From NCBI RefSeq assembly GCF_000003855.2, contig NW_003101682.1:2264374-2328373 (forward strand): 64,000 bases of DNA. Reading direction: 5' to 3'. Shown in pieces: positions 11,179 through 24,636 of the stretch (position 1 is the first letter of the stretch; every line of letters begins with the position of its first letter). The position numbers and the translations under genes were made by a program. This stretch comes from Blastomyces gilchristii SLH14081. Its lineage: Eukaryota > Ascomycota > Eurotiomycetes > Onygenales > Ajellomycetaceae. The notes under the pieces were generated by a model. It made no database searches, was not told where the DNA came from, and saw only the letters and a program-made list of their open reading frames with translations.

Positions 11179-12750
11179 CTACACAGTAATTAACACAAAT
11201 CACAATTATATCTCTGTGAATTCTATCTATAATTATCATCAGTGTTATAACATCAGCAACAGCTATCAGAGAGTAACAGCATCTGAATACCTATGCAATT
11301 AGAGATTATGCATTCGTCACCAGCGATCTACCAATCATCGTGAGCCTAGAGGTCCATGCAAGTCTTAAGCAACAACAGGTGATGGTAGATATCATGACGC
11401 AGGCATGGAAACGTATGCTCTTTGAGCTTCCCGCTGATATCCAAGCTAAACTAGAAAGTCATCAATCTTACTCTCAGAAAGCTTGTACAGTGAAAAGATA
11501 TCACAATCAGATCTGAAGTCTGTGTTAATTAATTATTGATGAATTCATACAGGTTTAAGAACTCTGGTCTTGTCAAGAAAGTAATAATGACTGTGACTTT
11601 TCTGGATAAATAATGTGATGTGTGGTGTTCTGAACTCATCATCAATTGTGAAGAATCTCAAGAATATCAAATCATGCTCAGACCCATCATGAAACAGAGT
11701 TTCCACACATCAATTGATTGATTAACAACTCCAATCACAATTCTTCTATGTCAAAGCTCAATTCCACTTATTATTCATTGCCTAGCTACTCTTAACACCT
11801 CTCAAAGTCAGGTCTGATATCTGAATACTCTTCTTTACCTGGCTTATCACTCTGCCAGCAATCTGTACATGCTGAATTCTGCGGCTCTCTCTGACATGCG
11901 TCTCAAAGCAGAAGATTATCCCCATTCCAGAGCGTCTAGAGGCTATACACACTATGGTGGACAGCTAGCTCTCCCCTACTCCAGAGCTTAGGCTACGAAC
12001 CACTCAAGCAGCACATATATCAAGAAAGGTGATCGCACCCCGTTGAAAGGGAAAGAGAATAGAGGAGAGCATCAGAATTGAGTCATGAAAATATCACCTG
12101 AGAGAGGCAATCAGAGTTTGAAACTGAAAATTGGCGTAAGAGCTACCCCCCTGTCCACCATCTCTCCCTCTCTTTGTTGTAAGGGCATAAATTAAAATGC
12201 ACCCAGGTCTGTTGAACACTGCATTCTATAAAGAACCGCCAAGAATGGGAGATGAGGAGGAAATGGAACCACCAGTGAAGAAGCGAGCTAGATCAAGCCC
12301 AGGTGAATGAACACAAGAATGGTAATAGTTGTTTTCTTAATGCCCAACATCTCACACTCCGAAGAATTAGATCGACGGTTGGTGCTGAATTCAAGTGTTT
12401 GGGGAGCGGGACCTTGACCGGCAGCTTGGTTGTTCACTGATAGATCGCCGTCATCATACGTAAGTATATTGGAGTTATTCTCACTATATAGATGTTGTAG
12501 CTTCTTTGAAGAATAGCAAAATCGGGCCCTGGAAGTCGGTACGTTATTGGTGTGAAGGTTCCACCTAAAGGCAAGCCTTACAAATCTTACTATTGTGGAG
12601 AGACTATATAGAACCATGGGAACCGGGAAAAGTTTCCTACATAATAATATACGTTAATCATGACAATAACATATCCAGACGCTACAGAGCGTAAATATAA
12701 TAAAGCAGGCAGTAACCACCATCAAAGACCTAGTCCGGTCTGTACCCTGT
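11179..12750. other. GC-balanced region, possible gene relic
   Basis: No family is recognised. At about 11330-11515 (+) there is a coding-like reading, with MVDIMTQAWKRMLFELPADI inside it, ending in TGA; it may be a relic of a host or element gene. A minus-strand frame at 12288-12617 (109 codons) has no recognisable domain. The base composition resembles the SKN7 island. Confidence 0.35.
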
Positions 12751-13875
12751 TCAGAATGTCCATAAAATACAACTAAACATAGCTGAGACATTCACAATTG
12801 GGATATCAAACCACGGTGTCAACAAGTGGCTCAGACAACCACTAGTTATCCACCCAGAGAGTCTAAGTTTGATGAGGCGGCCCAGTTCAGTAGACCCATC
12901 TGCCTTCACGCCTATCTCCTCTTGATTCCGCAGAAGCCTATCAATGTATTCACCAGAGGCGAAGAGGTGAAGGACATGAGCAATGGCACTATGGATTGCG
13001 AGGAGTTGAGGCAGAGGAAGGTCAATTGTTCTTTCCTCTGAAAGGTATAGCTCTCGAGTTACTGGCAATACTGGATCTCGCAAGAGGAAGGGTAGGAGAT
13101 ATGAGCCGATTTTGTAGACATGAGGCAGTTGGGTTGAGACCGGCTCAAAGAACATTTGGAAGCCCCCAAAGAGATTATGGAGAGTAGGCGTAAGAGATGG
13201 CGTTGAAAGGCCGGTCTATCTCACAACCTTCAATCACATGCGCGACGCCACTGTCAAACATGTTCAGGATCGCTATGGGAGCCTCCTTACTTTGAGTTTA
13301 GACCAGTAAGCTAAAGGGAAATTAACCTTGTAGAGAGACAAATCAATTCAGAACCGTCTTCAATCTTCATGAGAGAATGTGGGAGTATATGGGCCACTTG
13401 CGGGGTCTCAAATGCTTGCGGGTCATCCTTGAGCAAAGCTCCATCATTATCTCTTGCACCATCGTCGTTCTTCTGAACTCGCGTTGCAGCCTCCTTGAAG
13501 CCAAACTTTCGTGATATCACGCAGCGGTGGTGGGTCGGACAAGGCAGGCACCCCGAAGGGAAGATAGTCGATCTGGTGTTCCAGCAAACCCTTGTTCCTA
13601 ATGCTCTTCGTGCTGTAGAATGGGGGGCTGGAGATGGCTGAGGAGGCTTTTTACCTGCACTTTTCACTTGAGGGTATTAGCAGCAGTCAACAGATAAGAG
13701 GGCAGCAAACCAAGCTTACACAGAAGAAAAAAGTTGTCAAGGAGGTATTCTGCAAATTCAATGAAGGCCTCGCGAAGCTGCTGTTCAAGGTTCTCATTGC
13801 TGAAGTGGATGTCTTCATTGCCATTTAGGTAACGGGCATGATATTGAAGAAGGCATGTAGATACATGTCCTTAGA
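12751..13875 (-). pseudogene. fungal HNH-endonuclease (HNH_2-type) gene, frameshifted
   Basis: Read on the minus strand, pieces in different frames line up in the order of a familiar fungal HNH family. First comes an N-terminal segment (ARYLNGNEDIHF then EAFIEFAEYLLDNFF) at about 13854-13740. The core follows at about 13550-13370, with THHRCVISRKFGFKEA, DDGARDNDGALL and VAHILPHSLM. Next is AILNMFDSGVAHVIEG at about 13280-13230, then FGGFQMFFEPV and a long C-terminal part ending at 12751 with RTIDLPLPQLLAIHSAIAH and GEYIDRLLR. At least one single-base shift near 13203 separates the FNA segment from LHNLFGGFQ, and the stretch between the N-terminal part and the core is also out of frame. One join could instead be an intron. 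The family is recalled as PF13391-like; cellular function is generally unknown. Base composition is normal, so decay is by indel rather than by the RIP-like process. Confidence 0.7.
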
Positions 13876-14186
13876 CTCCGCAGAGCATGAGTACTCATGG
13901 GTATATTGGACAACTAGACAGTGGTTATATTGGCTGTTAATGATATCCTTTAAAACGTTGAATTTCTCCATGATGCAATAGAATCTACCCTTCGCCTTGT
14001 CCTGCCGCTGTGCACCCAATGATGATTGGACAGCGCAATGTATGCATGATGCTCTCCATAGCGACTAATGACGGTGATGAGGTTTTGAGGAGACCATTGT
14101 GTTGTGTGTAGGTGGGGTGAAAGTGAAGTAAAGGAAGTGAGCAGGTATGAGGGGTGATAGTGGTCTCTGAATGAGCTTACTGGAGT
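13876..14186. other. upstream of the HNH relic
   Basis: Normal-composition DNA with no further recognisable coding. It presumably held the promoter and 5' part of the HNH gene. It joins the SINE abruptly at 14187. Confidence 0.35.
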
Positions 14187-14402
14187 GACAATTAGATACA
14201 TGTGATAATAACTTCTCATCCCAGGAACATAGAGCAATTTATTGAAGTGGTTTGTACACCTCTGACCTCTGTATTTATTAGAAATCTGAGGTGCTTGAGT
14301 TCTGGATTTAATGTATCCTCTGCGGGTTTCAAACTCACATACCTTGGTTTCCCACAACCAAGGTGCTACTGAGTGGCCACATTAATCATTCAGTCACTGA
14401 GG
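14187..14402 (-). mobile_element. tRNA-derived SINE, 3'-truncated copy
   Basis: On the minus strand it starts CCTCAGTGACTGAATG, matching the head of the SINE at 43109, and keeps the B-box region (GAGTTTGAAACCC). Homology stops after ACAATTAG at about 14187, so about 170 bp and the (AAT)n tail are missing. Losing the 3' end is unusual for LINE-mobilised DNA and suggests deletion or recombination. Confidence 0.8.
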
Positions 14403-14500
14403 CTGTAAGAAAGCTTTTTACAGTGCTGAATTTAACAGTATTAATTAATCTGAATAGAAATTATCAAAGATTTGCAATGCTGTGATAAGAATGTAGATTG
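14403..14500. other. short flank between SINE and LINE B
   Basis: Just under 100 bp of AT-rich DNA with nothing identified. Confidence 0.4.
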
Positions 14501-14584
14501 TTATTATTATTATTATTCTTATGTATATAGTCAGAGACTATGACATCTACCTGAGAACTTTTAGTTCTCAGAGTTTTTTCTATA

Positions 14585-17500
14585 TTATTATTATTATTAT
14601 TATTCTTCAATTATAGATGTATGCAGTCAGAGACTATGACATCTACCTGAGAATTAAAAGTTCTCAGGGTTTTTTGTATATCTATAAAGTTAACTATTAT
14701 ACATTCATCAATTTCAGATATATAAAATCAGAAAATTTCAGCTCAGAATACAAAAACTGTTTATAAATTATAGTATTTTAACATCTTCTGATACTTTAAA
14801 ACTATTTGATATGATAAAAGAAAAGAAAACACAGTCTTAAAGATAGACACATTAAATAGATAGATAGAAAAGAATAGAAAGAAAAAAGTAAAGTAAAATA
14901 AAGAGAGACTGTAATAAAATAAATTATTAAAAGATAGTATATAGCTGTTTTAACAGACTATATCTGATCAATTTTCTTCTCTTTATATTCAGATATTTCT
15001 GAATTCAGTCATTTTCTTATAGCTGCTTGAGTTTCTGATAGAAAGTCTATTAAGTATTTAATTTCTATCTTAGTTAAGAATAAGAATCTTATATTTAATG
15101 AATTTAGATTATACTTCTCTTTTAATCTGACTCTGAGATTGTTGTATAATACACAGTGTATTATAATATACTCAGAATTCTTATTTATATTGTAGAATAA
15201 GTATTCTATTAAATTAAATCTATTATTAAATCTTTATATATAAGATTTAAAATAGCTATATTCTAATTTCAGCTGTATTATAGATGAGAATATTTTCTTT
15301 TTATATTTAATTAAACAAGATTTTCACTTAGATTTTATTTCAAATCTTGAATAATATATACTTTTCTTTTATTTCTATCAGCTTTCATTTCACTTATCTA
15401 AATAAGATTCTTTTATTTTTCTCTTTATAAAAGATCAGAATACAATTTTTTAAATAGATCTGTTTAATTCTGAATCTTTTTTTACAGCTGAATCAGTTAA
15501 TTCATTACTATGAATATTCATATAAGTAGAAACTCAGTATAGATAAATTATCAGCTTTGATATTCTTCTCTTTTGAATTTTTAAAATGAAGTTTAAGATC
15601 AGTTTAAGATTCATTTAATTATTATAAATCTGACTATTTCTAAGTCTTTTTAAAGCAGCTTGACTATTAGAGAATATTTATATCTCTTTCAAACTATTTT
15701 CTTTTTTATAAGATTTTATTTTAATAAGTTTGAAAGCTTTCACTATTATAAATAGTTCAGTGTCAAAGACTTCAGATTCACAGTTTAAATTTCAGAAATC
15801 TGAGATAAAATTAATATTATCTTCAGTATAAGCAATATCTGTATTTAATTTATTCAAATTCTCATTTTTTAAGTCATCTGAATAAATCAGAATAGAGTCT
15901 TTTATATTAATTATAGAAATTCTCTTCAAATACTGTTCATATTCTTTCTCTTTAGATAGTTTACTTATTTATAAGTTTATAAGAAATTCAAGCTTTTCTC
16001 TTCAGAGAGATAACTTCTCATGATCAACTTTTTCAATATTTAAAGAAGAAAATTGATTTTTAATCAGTGAGTATAGTCTGTATAGTTGAGAAGACATTTT
16101 CTTTGAAGAATTATTTTCATTTCAATCAAGAAATCTATTCTAATTCAGTTCATTTTCAGAGTTAATTAATGAAAATAAAGAAGAGACTCTTTCTCTGATT
16201 ATATAATTTAAGCTCATTTTTATATCTCTCAGAGTATAGTTCATACAGGTCTTTTCAAATCTAATAGTAGAAGAAGGAATTGAAGCTTTAATTTTTATTA
16301 TTTTAATAGAACATAATTTAAATACTCTCAGAATTCTTCTTAAAACTCTGTTTTACAGACTTTGAAAGAGTTCAGTGAAATTTTCTTGATTATTCTATTA
16401 AACTTAAACTCTATAATCAGCTACTGAGATAATACAGGCTATATATAACTGTCTCATAGCCTGGAAGAATAGATCTCTCTCTGTATTTAATAGTCTGATA
16501 ATGTTGTTTAATAGTCTTTCTATCTTAACTGTTCTTTGTTGAATATAATATTTAAAATTCAACTTGAAGTTTAATCATACTTCTGATTATTTAATATTTA
16601 AACTGGGTTTAATCTCTCTATTTAAAAGAGTTAGAGATAGTTCTTTCTCATTGAATTTAGAAAAGAAATGAATTAACTTAGTTTTATTTATATTAAATTG
16701 AATTTGATTGATATCTGCTCTGACAAAGATTTTCTTTACAGCTTTTTCAATCACTTTCAAATTCTCTTTGATAGTTTTTGAGCTGTAGACTAGATCAATA
16801 TCATCTACATAACTTAGAGATTACACTATTTTCATATTTCTATCTTTGAATAGATATACAGTGTATATTACAAATAAAATGAGTGAGACTGAAAATTCTT
16901 ACAGTACTTCTATTTTTATCTCAGTCTTATCTTATTTCATTTCATCAAAGAAAAGTTATATGATTCTTTTAGATATAAAACAGTAAACTTATTTTATTAG
17001 AGAAAGTGACAGTTTTAACATCTTCAAAGTCTGAATTAACTTTGACTTTGAAACATGATTAAATGCTTCTTTTATATCAATAAAAACTGCAGTTGAGACC
17101 AGATCTTCATGCTTTGCTATTTGAATATTATGAACAACTGAGAGAACAGTATTAATTACAGAACATTGTTTTCTATCTCTTATTTATTCACTGAATAAAA
17201 GAGAGTTATTAATAGAGCTTATAAAAGATAGTTAAGTAGTCATTATCTTTTTCAAAACCTTTTCTAGACAGTTTAATAGAGATATTACTCTATATAACTT
17301 AGAAATTGAAGTTTTTCTATTAGGTTTTGCAAGAATCACTTCAGTGACTTCTCTCCAGCATTCAGAATGATATTCATTTTTCAAGAGATTGAAAAAGAGC
17401 TCAAAATATTCATTCTTTAAGTAGAAATATATATTTTGAATAATCAAGTGATTAATTGAATCAGGCCCTGCAGCAGTTTTAACAGAACTTGAGAAGATAG

Positions 17501-17618
17501 CTGACTCTAATTCATCTTGCATAAGATCAGGTCATTCCCAGTCATTTTCATCAATGTAGTTGAGAAGTGATATATTCTCGTTCTCTGAATCTGAATCTGA
17601 ATCTGATGAGTTCTGAAA
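14585..17618 (-). mobile_element. LINE copy A, 5'-truncated, nested in copy B
   Basis: It has the same LINE family sequence but starts inside ORF2. It is bounded by a 15-bp target-site duplication, AGAGTTTTTTCTATA, at 14570-14584 and 17619-17633. Copy D shows the uninterrupted site at about 53724-53750. The (AAT)n tail lies at 14585-14604. A 96-codon open stretch at 17232-17522 covers the reverse-transcriptase start (AAGPDSI, then YRVISLLNCLEKVL). The polymerase site reads YVDD at about 16800. It is less mutated than B, as expected of a later insertion. Confidence 0.92.
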
Positions 17619-18227
17619 AGAGTTTTTTCTATATCTATAAAGTCAACTCTTATACATTTATCAATTTCAGATATATAAAATCAGAAAATTCCAGCTCAGA
17701 ATATAAAAACTGTTTATAAATTACAGTATTTTAATATCTTCTGATACTTTGAAATCATTTAATAATATCATGACAAAAGAAAAGAGAATACAGTCTTAAA
17801 GATAGATATATTAAATAAATAGATAGAAAAGAATAGAAAGAAAAAAGTAAAGTAAAGAGAGACTATAATAAAATAAATTATTAAAAGATAGTATATAGTT
17901 ATTTTAACAGACTATATCTGATTAATTTTCTTCTCTTTATATTCAGATATTTCTGAATTTAGTTATTTTCTTATAACTACTTGAGTTTCTGATAGAAAGT
18001 CTATTAAGTATTTAATTTCTATCTTAGTTAAGAATAAGAATTTTATATTTAATTAATTTAAATTATACTTCTCTTTCAATCTGACTCTGAGACTATTATA
18101 TAATACACAGTATATTATAATATACTTAGAATTCTTATTTATATTGTAGAATAAGCATTCTATTAAATTAAATCTATTATTAAATCTTTATATATAAGAT
18201 TTAAAATAGCTATATTCTAGTTTTAGC

Positions 18228-18733
18228 TAGACTGGCCGCCGGGACCATGAATTTCACATTTAGTCTCATTTGATCTGGTTTCATACATTTCTTGGCATGA
18301 ATCCCGCTGAGACTAGCCTTCAAAAAAACATGTAAAGTGACTATATATCAGATCTTAAAATGAAACCATGACTTGAAAAAAATGAGAAAGTGATCTCATT
18401 TAATCTCATTTAGTCTCATTCTTGACATAAAGTTACTATTTTTAGACATTTTAAGGTTTTTTTTAAACTATTTTTAATTTTTTAAAAAGTAACACTTTTT
18501 GGTAATACTCAAATGAGATTTAAAGTCATTTAAAGCAGTAAAAATAACTTAAATTGAGAAGTGAAAATCATGATCTCATTTGGAAAATGTGACTAGAGTA
18601 GACAGTAAGTTTCACTGAGACAGTATAAGACTACTATCTAATGTTAAAACTGTGTAATGAGATCAGTCAAATTGATAATGAGACTATTAAAAAATCTAGT
18701 TCTGATCTCAGACACAGTTACATAATCAGTCTA
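18228..18733. mobile_element. hAT MITE, copy 1
   Basis: A 506-bp element from TAGACTGGCCGCCGGG to CAGTCTA. It is flanked by the 8-bp duplication GTTTTAGC (18220-18227 and 18734-18741). The unoccupied site is visible in LINE C at 44289-44296. It has no coding capacity. Its ends match the 5.74-kb hAT element at 36010. Repeated TCTCATTT motifs cluster at 18392-18422. Confidence 0.93.
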
Positions 18734-21700
18734 GTTTTAGCTATATTATAGATGAGAATATTTTCTTTTTATATTTAATTAAATAAGATTTTCACTTGAA
18801 TTTTATTTTAAATCTTGAATAATATATACTCTTTTTTTATTTCTGTCAGCTTTTATTTTACTTATTTAAATAAGATTCTTTTATCTTTCTCTTTATAAAA
18901 GATCAGAATATAATTTTTTAAATATATTTACTTAATTCTGAACTCTTTTCTACAGCTGAATCAGTCTATTCATTGTTATAAATATTCATATAAGTAGAAA
19001 CTTAGTATAGATAAATTATTAGTTTTAATATTCTTCTCTTTTAAATTTTGAAAACAGAGTTTAAAATTAGTTTAAGATTCATTTAATTATTATAAATCTG
19101 ACTATTTCTAAGTCTTTTTAAAACAGCTTGATTATCAGAGAAGATTTATATCTCTTTCAAACTATTGTCTCTTTTATAAGATTTTATTTCAATGAGTTTG
19201 AAAGCTTTCACTATTATAAATAGTTCAGTATCAAAGACTTCAGATTCACAGTCTAAATTTCAGAAATCTGAGATAAAATTGATATTATCTTCAGTATAAG
19301 CAATATCTGTATCTAATCTATTTAAATTCTCATTTTTTAAGTCATCTGATAAATCAGAATAGACTCTTTTATATTAATTGTAGAAATTCTTTTCAAATAC
19401 TGTTTATATCTCTCTATTTAGATAGTTCACTTATTTACAAGTCTATGAGAGATTCAAGCTTTTCTCTTCAGAGAAATATCTTCTCATAATTAACTTTTTC
19501 AATATTTAATAAAGAAAATTGATTTTTAATCAGTGAGTATAGTCTGTATAGTTAAGAGAGTATTTTTCTTAAAGAATTATTTTCATTTCAATTAAGAAAT
19601 CTATTTCAATTCAGTTAATCTTTAGAGTTAATTAATGAAAATGAAGAAGAGACTCTTTCTCTGATTATATAATTTAAGCTTATCTTTATAACTCTCAGAG
19701 TATAGTTCATACAGATCTTTTCAAATCTAATAGTAGAAGAGAGAATTGAAGCTTTAATTTTCATTACTTTAATAGAAGATGATTTAAATACTCTCAGAAT
19801 TCTTCTCAAAACTCTGTTTTACAGACTTTGAAAGAGTTCAGTGAAATTCTCTTAATTATTTTATTAAACCTGAACTTCATAATCAGCTACTGAGATAATA
19901 CAGAATATTTATAACTGTCTTATAGTCTGAAAGAATAGATTCCTCTCTGTATTTAATAGTCTGATTATACTATTTAATAGTCTTTCTGTCTTAATACTTC
20001 TTTATTGAATATAATATTTAAAATTTAACTTAGAGTTTAATCAAACTTTTAATTATTTAACATTCAAACTGGGTTTAATCTTCTTATTTAAAAGAGTTAG
20101 ATATAGTTTTTTCTCATTGAATTTAGAAAAGAAATGAATTAACTCAGTTTTATTTATATTAAATTGAATTTAATTAATATCTGCTCTAATAAAGATTTTC
20201 TTTATTACTTTTTCAATCATTTCTAAATTCTCTTTAATTATTTTTGAACTGTAGACTAGATCAATATTATTCATATAACTTAAAGATCTCACTATTTTCA
20301 TATCTTTATTCTTGAATAGATATACAGTGTATATTACAAATAAAATGAGTGAGATTGAAGATTTTTACAGTATTTCTATTTTTATCTCAGTTTTATCTTA
20401 TTTCATTTCATCAAAGAATAGTTGTATAATTCTTTTAGATATAAAACAGTTATCTCATTTCATTAGAGAAAGTGACAGTTTTAATATCTTTAAAGTCTGA
20501 ATTATCTTTGACTTTAAAACATGATTAAATATATCTTTTATATTAATAAAAACTGCAGTTGAGATCAGATCTTCATACTTTGCTATTTAAATATTATAAA
20601 TAACTGAGAGAATAGTGTTAATTACAGAGTATTGTTTTCTATCTCTCATTTATTCACTAAATAGAAGAGAATTATTAATAGAGCTTGTAAAAGATAGTCT
20701 AGAGCTATTATCTTTTCTAAAATCTTTCTCAGATAGTTTAATAGAGATATTACTCTATATAACTTAGAAATTAAACTTTTTCTATTAGGTTTTACAAGAA
20801 TCACTTCAGTGACTTCTCTTCAGTATTTAGAATAATAACTATTTTTTAAGAGATTGAAAAAGAGCTCAAAATATTCATTCTTCAACTAGAAATATATATT
20901 TTGAATAATTAAGTGATTAATTGAATCAGACTCTACAGTAGTTTTAATTGAACTTGAGAAGATAGCTGACTCTAATTCATCTTATATAAGTTCAGATTAT
21001 TCTCAGTTATTTTCATTAATATAGTTATAAAGTGATATACTCTCTTTCTATCAATCTGAATCTGATGTATTTTGAAAGAGAATTCTTATAAAAGCTTCAC
21101 ATTTTTTTCTAAAAGAATTTGCTGTATATGATTCATTCTGTAACTCATATTTTAAGACTGAAAGTTTTGCTACACTTCTCATTTTAATATAGTTAAAAGC
21201 TTTAAAAACTTCTTTTTCTTATACTTCTTCAAGAAATTTGTTTCAGCAGTCTGTTTTAACTCTTTTAATATCTGAAAAATATTCATTTCTGACAGCTTTG
21301 AACTCTTTATTACATATTATATCATTCTATCAATCTCTTTTAACAGTGACTAATTGTTTTCTTTTTAATGTGATATTCTTATTTTATCAAGATTTGAAAT
21401 ACTCAGAAGACTTTTTCTTTGAAATATTATCTTTAACACTTATTAGAATAAGAGATGTAATAAGCTTTACTCTATTCTTAAGTATTTCATTTGAAATATC
21501 TTGATTGAGATTTCAATAGAGCTCACTCTGTTTATTAGATTTTAACAGTTTTATACTTTCTTCAACTACTTTTCAATCAGCTTTTTCAATGTTATACTGA
21601 TTAGAGAGCAGAGGATTTTCAGTTATTTATTTTTCACTTAGTTCAATATTAAATTAAATAATCTCATGATCTGATTCTGATGTCTCATTTGAATTAATAA

Positions 21701-24636
21701 ATCAGTTTATAAGTCTTTTTTCAATTAGATTTTGTAATATAAAGATTAGATCTATAATAGATTTCTGTTTCATCTCTTTTCTAAAGAATGTTTATTGATT
21801 AGACTTGTTAACTAGATCTATTAAATACTCAAAGATTCATTTAACTAGTTTATCTACTCTTACTACTCTTTTGTATTCTGAATTTTATCAGAGATGATAT
21901 GCATTGAAATCCTGTATAATTATAGAGTTTTTTAATGAAGTTATGTTTAAAAATCCTCTATTAATTCTTCAGATATTGATATTTTTCTTCTAGAACTTTT
22001 CATTATAGATATTTATAAGCTGTATAGTATTGAACTTATTCTCTTTATCTATAATATCACTCACTAGAATATCAGAGTCAGATATAATATTAAATCTTAG
22101 ATTAAATTAACATCTTAATCTCTTTCTTTTATAGATCACTACTCTTGACTTTATCTCAGACTTTTGAGATAGAAAGTAGTAGTAGCTTGAATAAGAAATA
22201 ATGTATTTTTACTCAGTATTAAAATTCAGTTTCTGAAGAAGTATAAAATTCACTTTTTATTCAAATGTAATTTGAAGATAAGAATAAATATAATTTAAGT
22301 TTCTATTTACATTGTTTTGAATAAATGCAATTTTTGAAGAGTTTTTAAACTTTTTTTATTATTTTTGTTATATATTCATACTAAAAGAGAGTAGAGATAG
22401 AGTAGAATCTAATTACTATCATCAGATAGTAGATTATAACTATTTTGAAAAGCAGGAATCTTAACTGCTTACATTTATCTAGTTTATTATCAGAGTCATT
22501 TCTCAATTCTCTAATCTTAATAGAAGTTTGAGAATTCAAATTCTGTTTATATTTAGCTGAAGAATTGAAGTTTGAATATTTAAATAGCTAAGAGTTTCTT
22601 CTTTTTAAGCTTGCAGTTGTAGATTTACTAACTTGAGTATTCTCTTCAGTTCTAGTTTAACTTTGAGCTTCATCTTTTCTTCAGTTCTTTTGAGTTCTTG
22701 AAGTAAACATGCATTCTTTTGAGCTAGATGCATGTTTTTCTTTACAATTAGAGCATTTAAGTAGAGTATGTTAATATATTCCATCTCTTTTTAAGCATGT
22801 TTCATATTTATACTTACTAGTTTTATAATCTCTAGCATAGAATGCATATTTTAAGTCTTTAAAATAAGAGATTGCAAAGTATTCATATCTTTGACAGTTT
22901 AAACACTGTGTTTAAGCTTTGAGATTCATTCTTGAGTCTTTGTATTATGAACTCTCATTTTCAAATCTACTACTCTTACTTCAGAGATCATTGATTGTTT
23001 AAGTGTCTTTATATATACTAGAACAGAGATATTTCTTCTACTTTATCTGAACTTAATTGAATTTAGTTATACAGACTCTTTTCTTAATTGAAGAGAATTA
23101 TATTCTTCTAATTTGTTTTTGAGAAGTAGTATTTCTTCTTCACAGTCAAAAATTTCAACTGAAATATTATAAAGAATGAATTTATCTCACTTTTCATCTC
23201 TCTCAGATAGAATTATTATGTTTAACAAAGATTCTATTGCTGATTTTCAGAGATTCTTATTCTGAATAAGGAATTCTGAATTAAATTCAGACATTGTAGT
23301 CAGAATGATAAAATTTTCAAAGAAGAATGACTTAATTGAAGCTATAACTGATTTTTAAAATTTAATATCAGTTATTAACTGAGAAAAGAACTGCTGATTA
23401 ATTTCATTTCTGATTCTGAAAATAAGATTTAAGTTTAGCTTGTTTCTCTGTAAGATATTCTGATTTGAGACTTTAAGAATAAGTCTTCTATTTCTGAAGA
23501 TTTGAAAGATTTTCTCTTTTTACATTTTTTTCTCTACTTTTCTATGAATAGAAGCATGAGTAGTATTCTTTTCAGTTTTCTCAGGATTTTAAGCAGGTTT
23601 TGAGATAGTAGATCTAGAGAGAGTAGATTCAGCTATTTAACTATATGTTTTCTTCTGATTGAAAAAAGAAGAAGAAGAAGTAGAGAAAGAAAAAGAGTAA
23701 GATGAAGAGTCAGTAATTATACTAGAAATTTTCAATGTTTTTTGAACTGTTTAAAATTTCAAGTTTGAACTTGATTATCTCCTGTAGTTGTCTAGTCTGA
23801 GTATGAAGAATTACCAGAACTTCTTCATTCATCTCACTCAGACACTGTTTTTCAAGAACTTTACTTACTTTTTCAAGTTTCTGTATTTTAAGAACTTATT
23901 ATTTCTCTAATTCTTCTTTCTTTCTTCTCTTCAGAATTTCAATCTTAGAAATAGTATTTGAGAAAGCATTCTTTTCTACATTAACTAAGTGTATTTTTGA
24001 ACTTATTTTTCTCACTCACTGAAAAGTTGATCAGACTGTTTCAATTGAAAGATTTATAAGTCTATTTTCAATTAAAAAGTTAGTCAGACTATTTCAAAAG
24101 AAGAATAAAAGACTTTTATATATAAAACACCTGATTTTTTTCACACTAGTTCAGTAACTAGATTAGATTTTTGAAGAGAATCTAATAAACTAAAATTGAT
24201 TTTTAAGATAAATTAATAAAATCTTTACAATCTCTTTCTTGAGATACAGTGAGAAAAAGTATAATATCAATTAATAATAAATCAGATAATATAACAGTTT
24301 TTGAGAGAAAAACTGATAAGAAATAAGTTAATTTTTTACAGAGAAATTGATTAAAACTATTCAATTTTATTCTAAATTATTCAATTCTTCTCACACAACA
24401 AGTGTGCAACTCAAATCAGTTAATAAAGAGTGTAAAAAACAATTATGTATTAATAAAAGCTCTTCAGTCACTGAAAAAGTAATTCTTACTTAAAAGAATA
24501 TGAAATTATAACAGAAAACAACTCTGTTTTTAATTCTTTGTAAGAATATTGTGTAAAATTCAGAGAAAAACATCTTACTTTTTTAAGAGAAGTAAAAAAC
24601 TAATTCTAAGATCTTTTTTTTACATTAACTACTACA

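Larger units (their letters stand above)
14501..24636 (-). mobile_element. LINE copy B (Tad1-like), full length, interrupted
   Basis: A complete non-LTR retrotransposon on the minus strand, 5' end at about 24636 and (AAT)n 3' tail at 14501. It is split by nested LINE A (14585-17618) and a MITE (18228-18733). Without them it is about 6.6 kb, as long as copy D. Landmarks from the 5' end: leader (24636-24000); ORF1 with CCHC knuckles (about 23980-22480); ORF2 with endonuclease (about 22380-21600), reverse transcriptase (about 21000-20100), RNase H and 3' UTR. The polymerase site reads YMNN instead of YIDD at about 20265 because both Asp codons are mutated. Dozens of TAA, TGA and TAG codons rule out activity. 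Confidence 0.9.
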
